Source: Devosia elaeis (GTDB lineage Bacteria > Pseudomonadota > Alphaproteobacteria > Rhizobiales > Devosiaceae). Taken from it: DNA of 64,000 nucleotides. The stretch lies in the NCBI RefSeq assembly GCF_001650025.1, contig NZ_LVVY01000130.1, forward strand, positions 1-64,000. The letters run 5' to 3'. Position 1 is the first letter of the stretch; the number at the start of each line of letters is the position of its first letter. Made by a program: the position numbers and the translations under genes. Positions 50,162 through 58,015 of the stretch are shown in pieces. The notes beneath the pieces are model-generated. The model saw nothing but the letters and a program-made list of their open reading frames with translations, made no database searches and was not told the DNA's origin.

Positions 50162-51238
50162 ATGATGGCCAAGACCTATAGCGACCTCTATGGATCGTTC
50201 ACCACGTTCGAGGCGCTGCACCGCGCTTGGGGCCGGGTCATCAAGGGCCGCCGCGCCCAGCAGGACGTGCTGCAATTCGAGCGCGACCTCGAACCCAACC
50301 TGATCGACATCCAGAACAGCCTGATCTGGAAAACCTATCGCACCGGCCCGTATCGCCACTTCAAGGTGTTCGAGCCGAAGGAGCGCGGCATCGCTGCCCT
50401 GCCGCTCAAGGACCGCATCGTCCAGCACGCCCTGATCGAGACCATCGACCCGATCTGGGGCAAACGCTTCATCTTCGACACCTATGCGTGCCGCCCCGGC
50501 AAGGGCACCCATGCCGGTGCCGATCGTGCGCAGGCGTTCCTGCGCGAAGCCCTGCGCGAGCAAGGCTCGATCTATGTGCTCAAGGCCGATGTCTCGAAGT
50601 ATTTCCCGAGCGTCTGCCATGACGTGCTCAAGCGGCTGATCCGCAAGCGCATCGCCTGCCCGGACACGCTCTGGCTGATCGAGGGCATCATCGACAGCGC
50701 CGCCGATCCCGGCGCGATCATGCCGCGCGGCATCCCGATCGGAAACCTCACCTCCCAGCTCTTCGCCAACGTCTATCTGCACGAGCTGGATGAGTTCGTG
50801 AAATACGAGCTGCGCGAGAAGCGATACCTTCGCTACATGGACGATTTCGCCATCATCGGCGGGACCAAGGCCCACCTCCATGACGTGCGGCGCACGATCG
50901 AGGATTTCCTCCACGCCCAGCTCGGCCTGCGCCTCAACCACAAAACGCAGGTGTTCCCCGTCTCGACCAAGAACGGCCGCCCGCTCGACTTCCTCGGCTA
51001 TCGCATCTGGGCGACCCACCGGAAGATCAGAAAGGACAGCGCCGGCCGGATGCGCCGCAAGATGAAGCGCATGGCGCGCCAATATCACGAGGGCAAGATC
51101 AGCCTCGATCAGGTCAGTCAGGTGGTGATGAGCTGGGTCGGCCATGCCGGCCATGCAGACACATTCAGGTTGCGCAGCCGGGTGCTGGGCGATGTCGCCT
51201 TCATCCCGCCGCCGCGTGGAAGGAGGAGCCATGACTGA
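50162..51238 (+). CDS. DGR reverse transcriptase
   Basis: A 358-residue RT. The fingers/palm motifs are KADVSKYF (141-148, catalytic D143), the DGR-type motif 4 IPIGNLTSQ (191-199), where other RTs usually have a Q-G sequence, and YMDD (225-228). SLIWKTYRTGPYRHF and PLKDRIVQHAL lie before them. Size matches Bordetella phage Brt (about 330). It copies TR RNA with errors at adenines. Starts at ATG 50162 or 50165; overlaps the methylase start by 8 bases. Confidence 0.95.
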   Translation: MMAKTYSDLYGSFTTFEALHRAWGRVIKGRRAQQDVLQFERDLEPNLIDIQNSLIWKTYRTGPYRHFKVFEPKERGIAALPLKDRIVQHALIETIDPIWGKRFIFDTYACRPGKGTHAGADRAQAFLREALREQGSIYVLKADVSKYFPSVCHDVLKRLIRKRIACPDTLWLIEGIIDSAADPGAIMPRGIPIGNLTSQLFANVYLHELDEFVKYELREKRYLRYMDDFAIIGGTKAHLHDVRRTIEDFLHAQLGLRLNHKTQVFPVSTKNGRPLDFLGYRIWATHRKIRKDSAGRMRRKMKRMARQYHEGKISLDQVSQVVMSWVGHAGHADTFRLRSRVLGDVAFIPPPRGRRSHD

Positions 51239-52043
51239 TCGGATCATTGTAAAGCCCCTTGCGCCGCTCGCGCCCTATATCGGCGGGAAACGCAACCTGG
51301 CGAAGGTCATCATCAAGCGGATCGATGCGACCCCGCACGATTGCTACGCGGAGGTTTTCGTCGGCATGGCGGGCGTGTTCCTGCGCCGCCAGCACGCACC
51401 CAAGGCCGAGGTCATCAACGATTACAGCCAGGACGTGGCCACCTTCTTCCGGGTGCTCCAGCGGCACTATGTGGCCTTCATCGACATGATGCGCTTCCAG
51501 CTGACAACCCGCGCCGAGTTCGAGCGACTGGCCCGGACGGACCCGGCCACGCTGACCGACCTGGAGCGCTCGGCGCGCTTCCTCTACCTCCAGAACACCG
51601 CCTTCGGCGGCAAGGTGGCGGGGCGCAATTTCGGGGTGGCGGTCGATCGGCCGGCCCGCTTCGATATCACCCGTCTGGGGCCGATGCTGGAGGAGGTTCA
51701 TGCTCGGCTGGCGCGCGTGGTGATCGAGCGCCTGCCATATGATGAGTTCATTTCCCGCTACGATCGGCCGGGCACGCTTTTCTATCTGGACCCGCCATAT
51801 TGGGGCAATGAGGGCGACTACGGGCCGGGCATGTTCGAGCGGAAAGACTTCATGCGGATGGCCGCTCTCCTGCATCAGGTGCAGGGCCGCTTCATCCTCT
51901 CGATCAACGACCGCGAGGAGGTCCGGGACCTGTTCGCGGGCTTCCACCTGGAGCCGGTCGAGACAACCTACACGCTGTCCAGCAAGGGTGCGAAAAAGGT
52001 GGGTGAGCTGATTATCAGCGGGGGCGGCAATGGAGATCGTTGA
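51231..52043 (+). CDS. DNA adenine methylase (D12 class)
   Basis: A 270-residue N6-adenine methyltransferase. YIGGKRNLAK (16-25) is the SAM-binding FxGxK-type motif and DPPY (187-190) is the catalytic motif, in the D12/Dam order. VINDYSQD (about 62-69) is the acidic loop. It may protect phage DNA from restriction or change regulation, taking the place of Mu mom at the right end. Strong ribosome site AAGGAGG. Confidence 0.9.
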   Translation: MTDRIIVKPLAPLAPYIGGKRNLAKVIIKRIDATPHDCYAEVFVGMAGVFLRRQHAPKAEVINDYSQDVATFFRVLQRHYVAFIDMMRFQLTTRAEFERLARTDPATLTDLERSARFLYLQNTAFGGKVAGRNFGVAVDRPARFDITRLGPMLEEVHARLARVVIERLPYDEFISRYDRPGTLFYLDPPYWGNEGDYGPGMFERKDFMRMAALLHQVQGRFILSINDREEVRDLFAGFHLEPVETTYTLSSKGAKKVGELIISGGGNGDR

Positions 52044-52290
52044 CCTCGGCGAGGTGCGCTCCAGGCGCGCGCTGGCGGCCAATGCGCCGGACCCTGACTG
52101 CATCGTTTACGATGGCGACGGCAGGGCCATGGGCATCTTCGCTGTCGATTGGGAGCATGGCGGCCGACGCTGGACGGTCCAGATAGCCGCCTACGATTGG
52201 GCCGACGCCGAGGCCCGCGTGGCCTCTATGAGGGTCGGGCTGCACGTCACTGGGCAGGTGGTTGCGAAGGGGGATGCGCCGGCCTGTTGA
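52030..52290 (+). CDS. Small right-end phage protein, unknown
   Basis: An 86-residue protein (MEIVDLGEVRSRRALAANAP...) with a beta-rich middle (AMGIFAVDWEHGGRRWTVQI) resembling a small single-domain fold. It overlaps the methylase gene by 14 bases and is the last gene of the phage. No family recognised. Confidence 0.65.
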   Translation: MEIVDLGEVRSRRALAANAPDPDCIVYDGDGRAMGIFAVDWEHGGRRWTVQIAAYDWADAEARVASMRVGLHVTGQVVAKGDAPAC

Positions 52291-52318
52291 GGGCGCTATA
52301 AGCGGCGTTTAAACGAGG

Positions 52319-52348
52319 TGTTTGAGAGTGTTTAAATGGCGCTCAAAT
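52319..52348. repeat. Dispersed TTTAAA repeat, copy D (inverted)
   Basis: Minus strand ATTTGAGCGC then CATTTAAACAC then TCTCAAACA, matching copies A and B. A perfect palindrome CGTTTAAACG (52306-52315) lies just to its left. Confidence 0.55.
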
Positions 52349-52359
52349 GGAGGCCCGGC

Positions 52360-52409
52360 GATTGCGCAAACCTCTTGTCGAATGTGCGCAAACCTCTTGG
52401 CGCGCTACA
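52360..52409. repeat. Right-end transposase binding sites
   Basis: Two inverted copies of the end motif: GATTGCGCAAACCTCTTGT (52360-52378) and AATGTGCGCAAACCTCTTGG (52381-52400). The phage ends CTACA at 52409. The spacing from terminal CA to the core is the same as at the left end. Confidence 0.85.
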
Positions 52410-52417
52410 GCTAAAAG
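52410..52417. repeat. Right copy of target-site duplication
   Basis: GCTAAAAG directly after the phage end, identical to 13253-13260. The ligD stop codon lies six bases further. Confidence 0.85.
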
Positions 52418-52422
52418 CCGCC

Positions 52423-54984
52423 CTATTTCCCCACCTCCGCCCCCACGGCCTTGAGCATCTTGTCGGTCAGCTTCTGGCGCTGCTTGAAATAGTCGGGCCA
52501 GGCATCCTTGCCCTTGGCCCGCACAGCCGCGTCTTGCAGCGAAAAGCCGTTGGCCTGCTTGAGCCCGGGCACTTCGTCCCAGCCCAGTGGCACGGCCACC
52601 GGCGCGCCGTCCCTTGACCGGACCGACCAGGGGGAGATCGCCGTCGAGCCGCGTTCATTGCGCAGATAATCGATGAACAGCCGCCCCTTGCGCTTCGCCT
52701 TGGAGAGATTGGCCGTGAAACGATCCGGCTCGTCCTCGGCCATGCCGGCCGCCAGCGCCCGGCAGAAGGCCTTGATCTCGGGCCATTCCTTGTCGGGTTT
52801 CAGCGGCACGATCACATGGATGCCCTTGCCGCCCGAAACCATGGGATAGCTCTTGAGCCCGATATCCTCCAGCCGGTCGCGGATATCGGTAGCCGCGCCG
52901 GTAATAGCGGAAAAATCCAGCCCCTCGTCCGGATCGATGTCGAAGACCAGCCGGTCGGGCTTTTCCACCGCCGCCAGGCGCGAACCCCAGATATGCCATT
53001 CGAGCGTGTTCATCTGCGTGCCGGCCACCAGCCCCGCCAGCTCGGTGATGTAGAAATAATCCTTCTTCTCCCCGTCCTTTTCCGCGATCGGGGATGAGCG
53101 CAATTGCTCGGGAAAGCCGCCGGTATCGTGCTTCTGGAAGAAGCATTGCTTGGCCCGGCCCTGCGGGCAGCGCACCAGGCTCAGCGGACGGTTTTCGATA
53201 TGGGGCAGCATGGCGGCGGCCACGTCCTCGTAATAGGCCACCAATTGCGCCTTGGTGATCCCCTGCCCGGGATAGACCACGCGGTCGGGCGAGGTGAGCC
53301 GCACGCCGAGCCGTTCGGCCACCGCCTCGCCATCGTCCAGGCTAATGGCTTTTTCCATGCGAACCTCCTTGGCGGGCTTGTCGCCGCGCAATCCGATGAA
53401 GCTGGGGTGGCGCAGGATGTCATCGGCCGTGAGTTCGGTATAGGCGATCTCGGCCACCAGCTCCGGCTTGACCCAATGCACGCCCCGCGCCCGTTCCCGC
53501 GGCACCGCCTCGAACGGGTTTTTCCGGCTGGCGAGCTTTTGCAGCCTGGCATCCATTTCCATCAGCAAATCCTGCGAAAAGCCGGTGCCGACACGCCCGC
53601 GATAGAGCAGCCTGTCGCCGTCCCAGGCGCCCAGCAGCAGCGAGGCGAAACCCTTGCGCTTGGTGGAGGGCGACCAGCCGCCGATGACGAATTCCTGGCG
53701 CTTGAGGCATTTGATCTTGAGCCAGCTCCTGGTGCGCTCGCCGCGATAGGCGTCGTCGGCCCGCTTGGCGATGATGCCCTCATGGCCCTCGCGACACAGC
53801 GCATCCAGCACTTTCTGGCCATGGCCGGTGACATGGGAGGAATATTGCACCGGGTCCCGCCGCGCCGATTTGCCCAGCAGCTCCTGCAACAAGGCCTTGC
53901 GCTCGATCAGCGGTTTCTTGCTCAGGTCCTTGCCGTCCAGTTGCAGCAGGTCGAAGGCGAAATATTCCAGCCGCCCGCCATTGGAGAGCACATTCTTGAG
54001 GGTGGTGAAATCAGTCCGCCCCCTGGCGTCGAAGGCGCAGATCTCCCCATCGATCAGCGCCGAACCCAGCTCGAGTTTCTGCAGCGGCTCTACCAGGGCG
54101 GAGAATTGCTCGGTCCAGTCCAGCCCGCTGCGCGTATAGAGCCGCACGCTGTCGCCATTGATGGCGGCCAGGCACCGGTAGCCGTCATATTTCATCTCGA
54201 ACAGCCAACCTTCGCCCGCTGGCACGCTATCCACCAGGGTGGCCAATTGCACCGGCCGGAAGGCCGGCGCCTTGCCCTTCTTCGCCTTGGCAAGGTTCCG
54301 GGATGTCTCGTAGGCTTGGTCCGCCTTCTCGCTGTCGGAATGCCAGACGGCCTCGGCCGGCACGTCGGTCTTCTTCGCCGGCGCGGCGCCGGCGGCGATG
54401 CCCTTGAAATCGCGCCCGCTCGCCACCGAGCGGGTGAACCGCGTCGTCAGCGCGTCCTTGTCGCGGGCATAGGAATCGCGATGCTTGATCAGCAGCCAGT
54501 TTTCCCGGTCGGGGCCGGAGCGGCGCTTGGTGTCGCGCCCCTTCATATGCACCAGCACCCATTCGCCCTTCATCCGCTCGCCGAACAGGCGGATTTTGAG
54601 GTCGCCGCTGTCCAGTCCCTCATGCGGGTCGCCGATCGGCTCCCAGGTGCCGCGATCCCACAGCATCACCGTGCCGCCGCCATATTCGCCTTCGGGAATC
54701 GTGCCTTCGAACCCGCCATATTCGAGCGGATGGTCCTCGACCCGCACCGCCAGGCGCTTGTCGCCGGGATTGTTGGACGGCCCCTTGGTCACCGCCCAGC
54801 TTTTCAGCACCCCGTCGAGCTCGATGCGGAAATCGTAATGCAGCCGCGTGGCGTCATGCTTCTGCACTACGAAAGCGCCCCGCCCCGCCTTGCCCGCCCG
54901 GGGCGCGGCCCCGGCCGGCTCCTGCGTCTTGGTGAAATTGCGCTTGGCCTTGTAATCCTTGAGCAGGTCCTGGGGAGATTTCAT
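52423..54984 (-). CDS. ligD: ATP-dependent DNA ligase D (NHEJ)
   Basis: An 853-residue multidomain repair enzyme. Domain order is phosphoesterase (HDATRLHYDFRIELDGVLKS, about 45-65), ligase (active lysine in FEMKYDGYRC, near residue 265), OB fold, then primase-polymerase (ENRPLSLVRCPQGR, and IDPDEGLDFS with the catalytic aspartates). It fills and seals double-strand breaks with Ku. TTG 6 bases upstream is less likely than ATG at 54984. The prophage is inserted just past its stop. Confidence 0.95.
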   Translation of the reverse strand: MKSPQDLLKDYKAKRNFTKTQEPAGAAPRAGKAGRGAFVVQKHDATRLHYDFRIELDGVLKSWAVTKGPSNNPGDKRLAVRVEDHPLEYGGFEGTIPEGEYGGGTVMLWDRGTWEPIGDPHEGLDSGDLKIRLFGERMKGEWVLVHMKGRDTKRRSGPDRENWLLIKHRDSYARDKDALTTRFTRSVASGRDFKGIAAGAAPAKKTDVPAEAVWHSDSEKADQAYETSRNLAKAKKGKAPAFRPVQLATLVDSVPAGEGWLFEMKYDGYRCLAAINGDSVRLYTRSGLDWTEQFSALVEPLQKLELGSALIDGEICAFDARGRTDFTTLKNVLSNGGRLEYFAFDLLQLDGKDLSKKPLIERKALLQELLGKSARRDPVQYSSHVTGHGQKVLDALCREGHEGIIAKRADDAYRGERTRSWLKIKCLKRQEFVIGGWSPSTKRKGFASLLLGAWDGDRLLYRGRVGTGFSQDLLMEMDARLQKLASRKNPFEAVPRERARGVHWVKPELVAEIAYTELTADDILRHPSFIGLRGDKPAKEVRMEKAISLDDGEAVAERLGVRLTSPDRVVYPGQGITKAQLVAYYEDVAAAMLPHIENRPLSLVRCPQGRAKQCFFQKHDTGGFPEQLRSSPIAEKDGEKKDYFYITELAGLVAGTQMNTLEWHIWGSRLAAVEKPDRLVFDIDPDEGLDFSAITGAATDIRDRLEDIGLKSYPMVSGGKGIHVIVPLKPDKEWPEIKAFCRALAAGMAEDEPDRFTANLSKAKRKGRLFIDYLRNERGSTAISPWSVRSRDGAPVAVPLGWDEVPGLKQANGFSLQDAAVRAKGKDAWPDYFKQRQKLTDKMLKAVGAEVGK

Positions 54985-55092
54985 GGACAACGCTCCACGA
55001 AGGTCACCGCCCTCGGCCTATCCATCCCGCAGATCGCAACCCTTGGCCTCTCCTCCCAGATCGCAGCCTTTGGCCCCTCCTCCCCACAAATC

Positions 55093-55177
55093 GTCACCCT
55101 CGGGCTTGACCCGAGGGTCCTGTCCTTTCGACGCATCAGCAACGTAAAGACCCCTCGGGTCAGGCCCGAGGGTGACG
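55093..55177. repeat. Pair of REP-like palindromes
   Basis: ACCCTCGGG-CTTGA-CCCGAGGGT at 55096-55118 and CCTCGGG-TCAGG-CCCGAGG at 55153-55171, in opposite orientation. Same family as 13133-13163. They lie between ku and ligD and may modulate the shared transcript or serve as protein sites. Confidence 0.8.
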
Positions 55178-55210
55178 ACCGGGAACGGAAACTGCTGGCG
55201 CGCATCATCG

Positions 55211-56053
55211 TCAGCTCGCCTTCTTCCGCGCCGGCGTCTTCTTGCCCGTCGCCTTCTTTCCACCCTCCAGGCTTTCCTTGAGCGCCGCCATCAGGTCCAC
55301 CACGTTCTCCCCGCTCGGCCGTTCCGGCGCCTCGTCCTCTTTGGCTTTGATCTTGCGGCCCTTGGCCTTCATCTTGCGCGCAATCAGCTCGCGCAGCGCA
55401 TTCTGGTAATGGTCCTTGAAGGCGCCGGCATCGAAGGGCGCCGTTTTCTTCTCGATCAGCGCCGTCGCCACCTCGAGCAGGTCGGCCTCGGCCTTCTTGC
55501 CCGAGATTTGCGAGAAGAAGGGGTCCGCCTTGCGGATTTCGTCCTCGTAATGCAGCGTTTCCAGCATAAGCCCGGTGCCGCTGGGTTTGATGGCCGCCAG
55601 ATATTCCTTGCCGCGCATGGAGAGCTGGCCCAGCCCGACCTTCTCGGTCTTGCGCAGGGCGTCGCGGATGACCCGGAAGGCGTCCTCGGCCAGTTCGTCC
55701 GTCGGCACGACGAAATAGGATTTGTCGTAATAGATCGGGTCGATCTCGCAGGCGCCGACGAACTGGGTCAGCTCCAGCGTCTTGCGCGTCTCCAGCTTGA
55801 CCGCGTCGATCTCGTCGTCGGTGAGCAGGACATAATCGCCCTTCTCATATTCAAAACCCTTGATGATCTCGTCCTTGTCCACCGGCCCGACGCCGGCCAC
55901 CACTTTTTCATAATGGATCGGCTTGCCGGTTGGCTCGTGGATTTGCCGGAAACTCGGCTTGGCGCCGGTCTTGGCGGCGCTGAACAATTCGACGGGGATG
56001 GCGACCAGCGACAGGCGGAGCTGGCCTTTCCAGATCGGGCGGGAGGCGGGCAT
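55211..56053 (-). CDS. ku: Ku protein (NHEJ)
   Basis: A 280-residue bacterial Ku: PIWKGQLRLSLVAIPVELFS at the start, FRQIHEPTGKPIHYEKV, EYEKGDYVLLTDDEID and YYLDKSYFV-like residues form the DNA-end ring. The C-terminus is lysine-rich (EGGKKATGKKTPARKKA), which in bacterial Ku helps bind DNA and LigD. Same strand and just upstream of ligD, so the two are likely co-transcribed. Confidence 0.95.
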   Translation of the reverse strand: MPASRPIWKGQLRLSLVAIPVELFSAAKTGAKPSFRQIHEPTGKPIHYEKVVAGVGPVDKDEIIKGFEYEKGDYVLLTDDEIDAVKLETRKTLELTQFVGACEIDPIYYDKSYFVVPTDELAEDAFRVIRDALRKTEKVGLGQLSMRGKEYLAAIKPSGTGLMLETLHYEDEIRKADPFFSQISGKKAEADLLEVATALIEKKTAPFDAGAFKDHYQNALRELIARKMKAKGRKIKAKEDEAPERPSGENVVDLMAALKESLEGGKKATGKKTPARKKAS

Positions 56054-56182
56054 GGCAAAGTCCTGATGACGACACTTGCCTGTTCAACGCCCCATGCGTC
56101 CCCGCGTTCCGGCCTTCACCTTTGTGCGCATGGGGGAACGCATCGCCCGTCCTCCTCATTTCGGGAGCAAAGGGAGCGCTCC

Positions 56183-57226
56183 ATGCGACTGGCACGGCAG
56201 GTTCTGGACCGGATGCGGACCGAGGAGATCGGGCCGGCCCCGGCATTGGCCTTTTCCTCTGACGAAGATTCCGGCTGGCGCCGCCAGAAGCGGGGCGCCG
56301 GCTTTTCCTATGCCGATGCGCAGGGCAATCGCCCCTCGGGAGAGGACCTGGCGCGCATCCGCGCCCTCGCCATTCCCCCCGCCTGGCGGGAGGTATGGAT
56401 TTGCAAGGACGCCAACGGCCATATCCAGGCCACCGGCCGCGACGAGAAGGGCCGCAAGCAATATCGCTATCACCCCGGCTGGACCGAGCATCGCAGCACC
56501 ACCAAGTTCCATACGCTCACCGATTTCGCCCGCGCCCTGCCCGGCCTGCGCGCGCAGGTGGACAGCGATCTGCGCCGCCGCACGCTGGATTATGAGCGCG
56601 TCGTCGCCTCGGTGGTCTGGCTGCTCGACAACAGCCTGATCCGCGTCGGCAATCCCGCCTATGCCCGCGACAACAAGAGCTTCGGGCTGACCACACTGCG
56701 CAATCGCCATGTGGAGATCACCGGCGCCAATCTGCATTTCCACTTCAAGGGAAAGTCGGGCAAGCAATGGAAGCTGCAATTGGCCGATCGGCGCATCGCC
56801 AACCTGCTCAAGAGCCTGCAGGACATGCCGGGCCAGCACCTGTTCCAATATGAAGACGAAGCCGGCCGGTCGGCGATTTCCTCGCGCGACGTCAACGATT
56901 ACATCGCCGCCTTTGCCGGGCCCGATTTCACCTCCAAGCATTTCCGCACCTGGGCCGCGAGCGTGCGCGCCTTCGGGCTGTTCACCGCCACCGAGTTGCC
57001 CGAGACCAGGACCACCCAGACCCGCACCGTCAACGCCCTCATCGACCAGGTCGCGGCGCGGCTGGGCAATACGAGAGCCGTATGCCGGCAATGCTACATC
57101 CACCCGGCCATTCCCGAAGCCTGGCAGAACGGCGAATTGCGGCGCTCGGGCCGGCTGAAGCCGGTGCCCGGGCTGGACGAGGACGAGGTGGAAACCGCCG
57201 CCTTCCTGCGGCGGCTGGGGAAATAG
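56183..57226 (+). CDS. DNA topoisomerase IB
   Basis: A 347-residue eukaryote-like type IB topoisomerase that relaxes supercoils through a 3'-phosphotyrosine. Visible catalytic parts: SLIRVGNPAYA (R154), FHFKGKSGKQW (K189/K191), SKHFRTWAAS (H253, R255) and CRQCYIHP (Y305). Length is normal for bacterial forms. It is divergent from ku with 129 bases between. Such genes often neighbour NHEJ genes in Hyphomicrobiales, which suggests a shared DNA-damage role. Confidence 0.93.
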   Translation: MRLARQVLDRMRTEEIGPAPALAFSSDEDSGWRRQKRGAGFSYADAQGNRPSGEDLARIRALAIPPAWREVWICKDANGHIQATGRDEKGRKQYRYHPGWTEHRSTTKFHTLTDFARALPGLRAQVDSDLRRRTLDYERVVASVVWLLDNSLIRVGNPAYARDNKSFGLTTLRNRHVEITGANLHFHFKGKSGKQWKLQLADRRIANLLKSLQDMPGQHLFQYEDEAGRSAISSRDVNDYIAAFAGPDFTSKHFRTWAASVRAFGLFTATELPETRTTQTRTVNALIDQVAARLGNTRAVCRQCYIHPAIPEAWQNGELRRSGRLKPVPGLDEDEVETAAFLRRLGK

Positions 57227-57249
57227 CCTTTGAGGCTTTCAAGAAAAGC

Positions 57250-57282
57250 AAAAAGAAAAAGGCCGGTGTCGCCACCGGCCTT
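57250..57282 (-). terminator. Rho-independent terminator of bioY
   Basis: AAGGCCGGT (57259-57267), loop, ACCGGCCTT (57274-57282): a 9-bp stem. On the minus strand it is followed by TTTTTCTTTTT. It lies 25 bases after the bioY stop and may serve topoisomerase transcription from the other side too. Confidence 0.85.
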
Positions 57283-57306
57283 CTGCAATCTCCAGGCTCG
57301 AAACGC

Positions 57307-57921
57307 TCAGCGCTTGGCCGAGAACAGTCCCCAGAGCCCGGTCACCGTCAGCGCAGCGAAGGCCATCTTCAGGACATCCCAGACGATGAAGGGCTGCACG
57401 GCACGGGCAAAGGCCGAGCCGACGACATTGGACTGGTCCACCCATTGGGCAGCGCCGGCCATGGACATCAGCCAGACGAAGCCGAAGGCATAGAGTACGA
57501 CAGTGGCGCCGAGCATAACGGCGAAAAGCGTCAGCGGACGAGCCGAAGCGCCGCGATCGGCGGCATGGCCGATAATGGCGGCCTGGGCCAGGAAGCCGAG
57601 CAGGAAACCGCCCGAGGGGCCGAGCAGATAGGCAGCGCCGCCGCCGACGGCAAAGACCGGCAGGCCGAAAGCGCCCTGGGCCAGGTAGAGGGCCACGGTG
57701 GCGACCGCGATGCGCATGCCGAAGGCCGCGGCCAGCGCCGCGATGGCGAAGCTCTGCAGCGTCACCGGAACCGGCCAGACCGGCACGTTGATCTTGGCGG
57801 CGGCAGTGATGAGCAGGGTGCCCAGCACGACGATCGCACCATTGATCGCCAGCTTGGCGACATCACCCTTGGGCTGGAATACGCCGAGCAGCGTATTGGG
57901 CGTGGTCAAAGTCACGGCCAT
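57307..57921 (-). CDS. bioY: Biotin transporter BioY
   Basis: A 204-residue membrane S-component for biotin uptake with six predicted spans. Family features: KINVPVWPVPVTLQSFAIA, LYLAQGAFGLPVFAVGGG, LLGPSGGFLLGFLAQAAIIG. It works with an ECF module or alone. ATG at 57921 has GGAAGGT upstream; earlier ATGs do not fit the family. Ends at a clear terminator. Confidence 0.93.
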   Translation of the reverse strand: MAVTLTTPNTLLGVFQPKGDVAKLAINGAIVVLGTLLITAAAKINVPVWPVPVTLQSFAIAALAAAFGMRIAVATVALYLAQGAFGLPVFAVGGGAAYLLGPSGGFLLGFLAQAAIIGHAADRGASARPLTLFAVMLGATVVLYAFGFVWLMSMAGAAQWVDQSNVVGSAFARAVQPFIVWDVLKMAFAALTVTGLWGLFSAKR

Positions 57922-58015
57922 TTCGTACCTTCCATGCGTAAAGTGAATGCCTGCCCCGATCGGAGCCAGGATCATTCCGTCCCTGGCTTCTTACTTTCTC
58001 GTTATCGTTCGTGCA

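Larger units (their letters stand above)
13261..52409. mobile_element. Complete Mu-like transposable prophage (39,149 bp) carrying a DGR
   Basis: The left end is TGTTGACGGACAC then GAGGTTTGC. The right end, read inward, is TGTAGCGCGCCAA then GAGGTTTGC, so both have TG, 11 bases, and the same core. Direct repeats GCTAAAAG flank it. Gene order follows Mu from repressor through transposase A/B, GemA and Mor, lysis, head, contractile tail and baseplate. All core functions appear intact, with no IS or stop-codon damage seen, so it may be inducible. Confidence 0.95.

Noticed and set aside
49840-50181. Open frame through the template repeat (113 residues)
   Set aside because: It only translates TR in the target frame, without a proper start, and runs into spacer sequence. 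TR is an RNA template here, not a gene.
53104-55281. A 725-residue open frame antisense to ligD
   Set aside because: No domain is visible and composition is that of a shadow frame; ligD on the other strand is certain.
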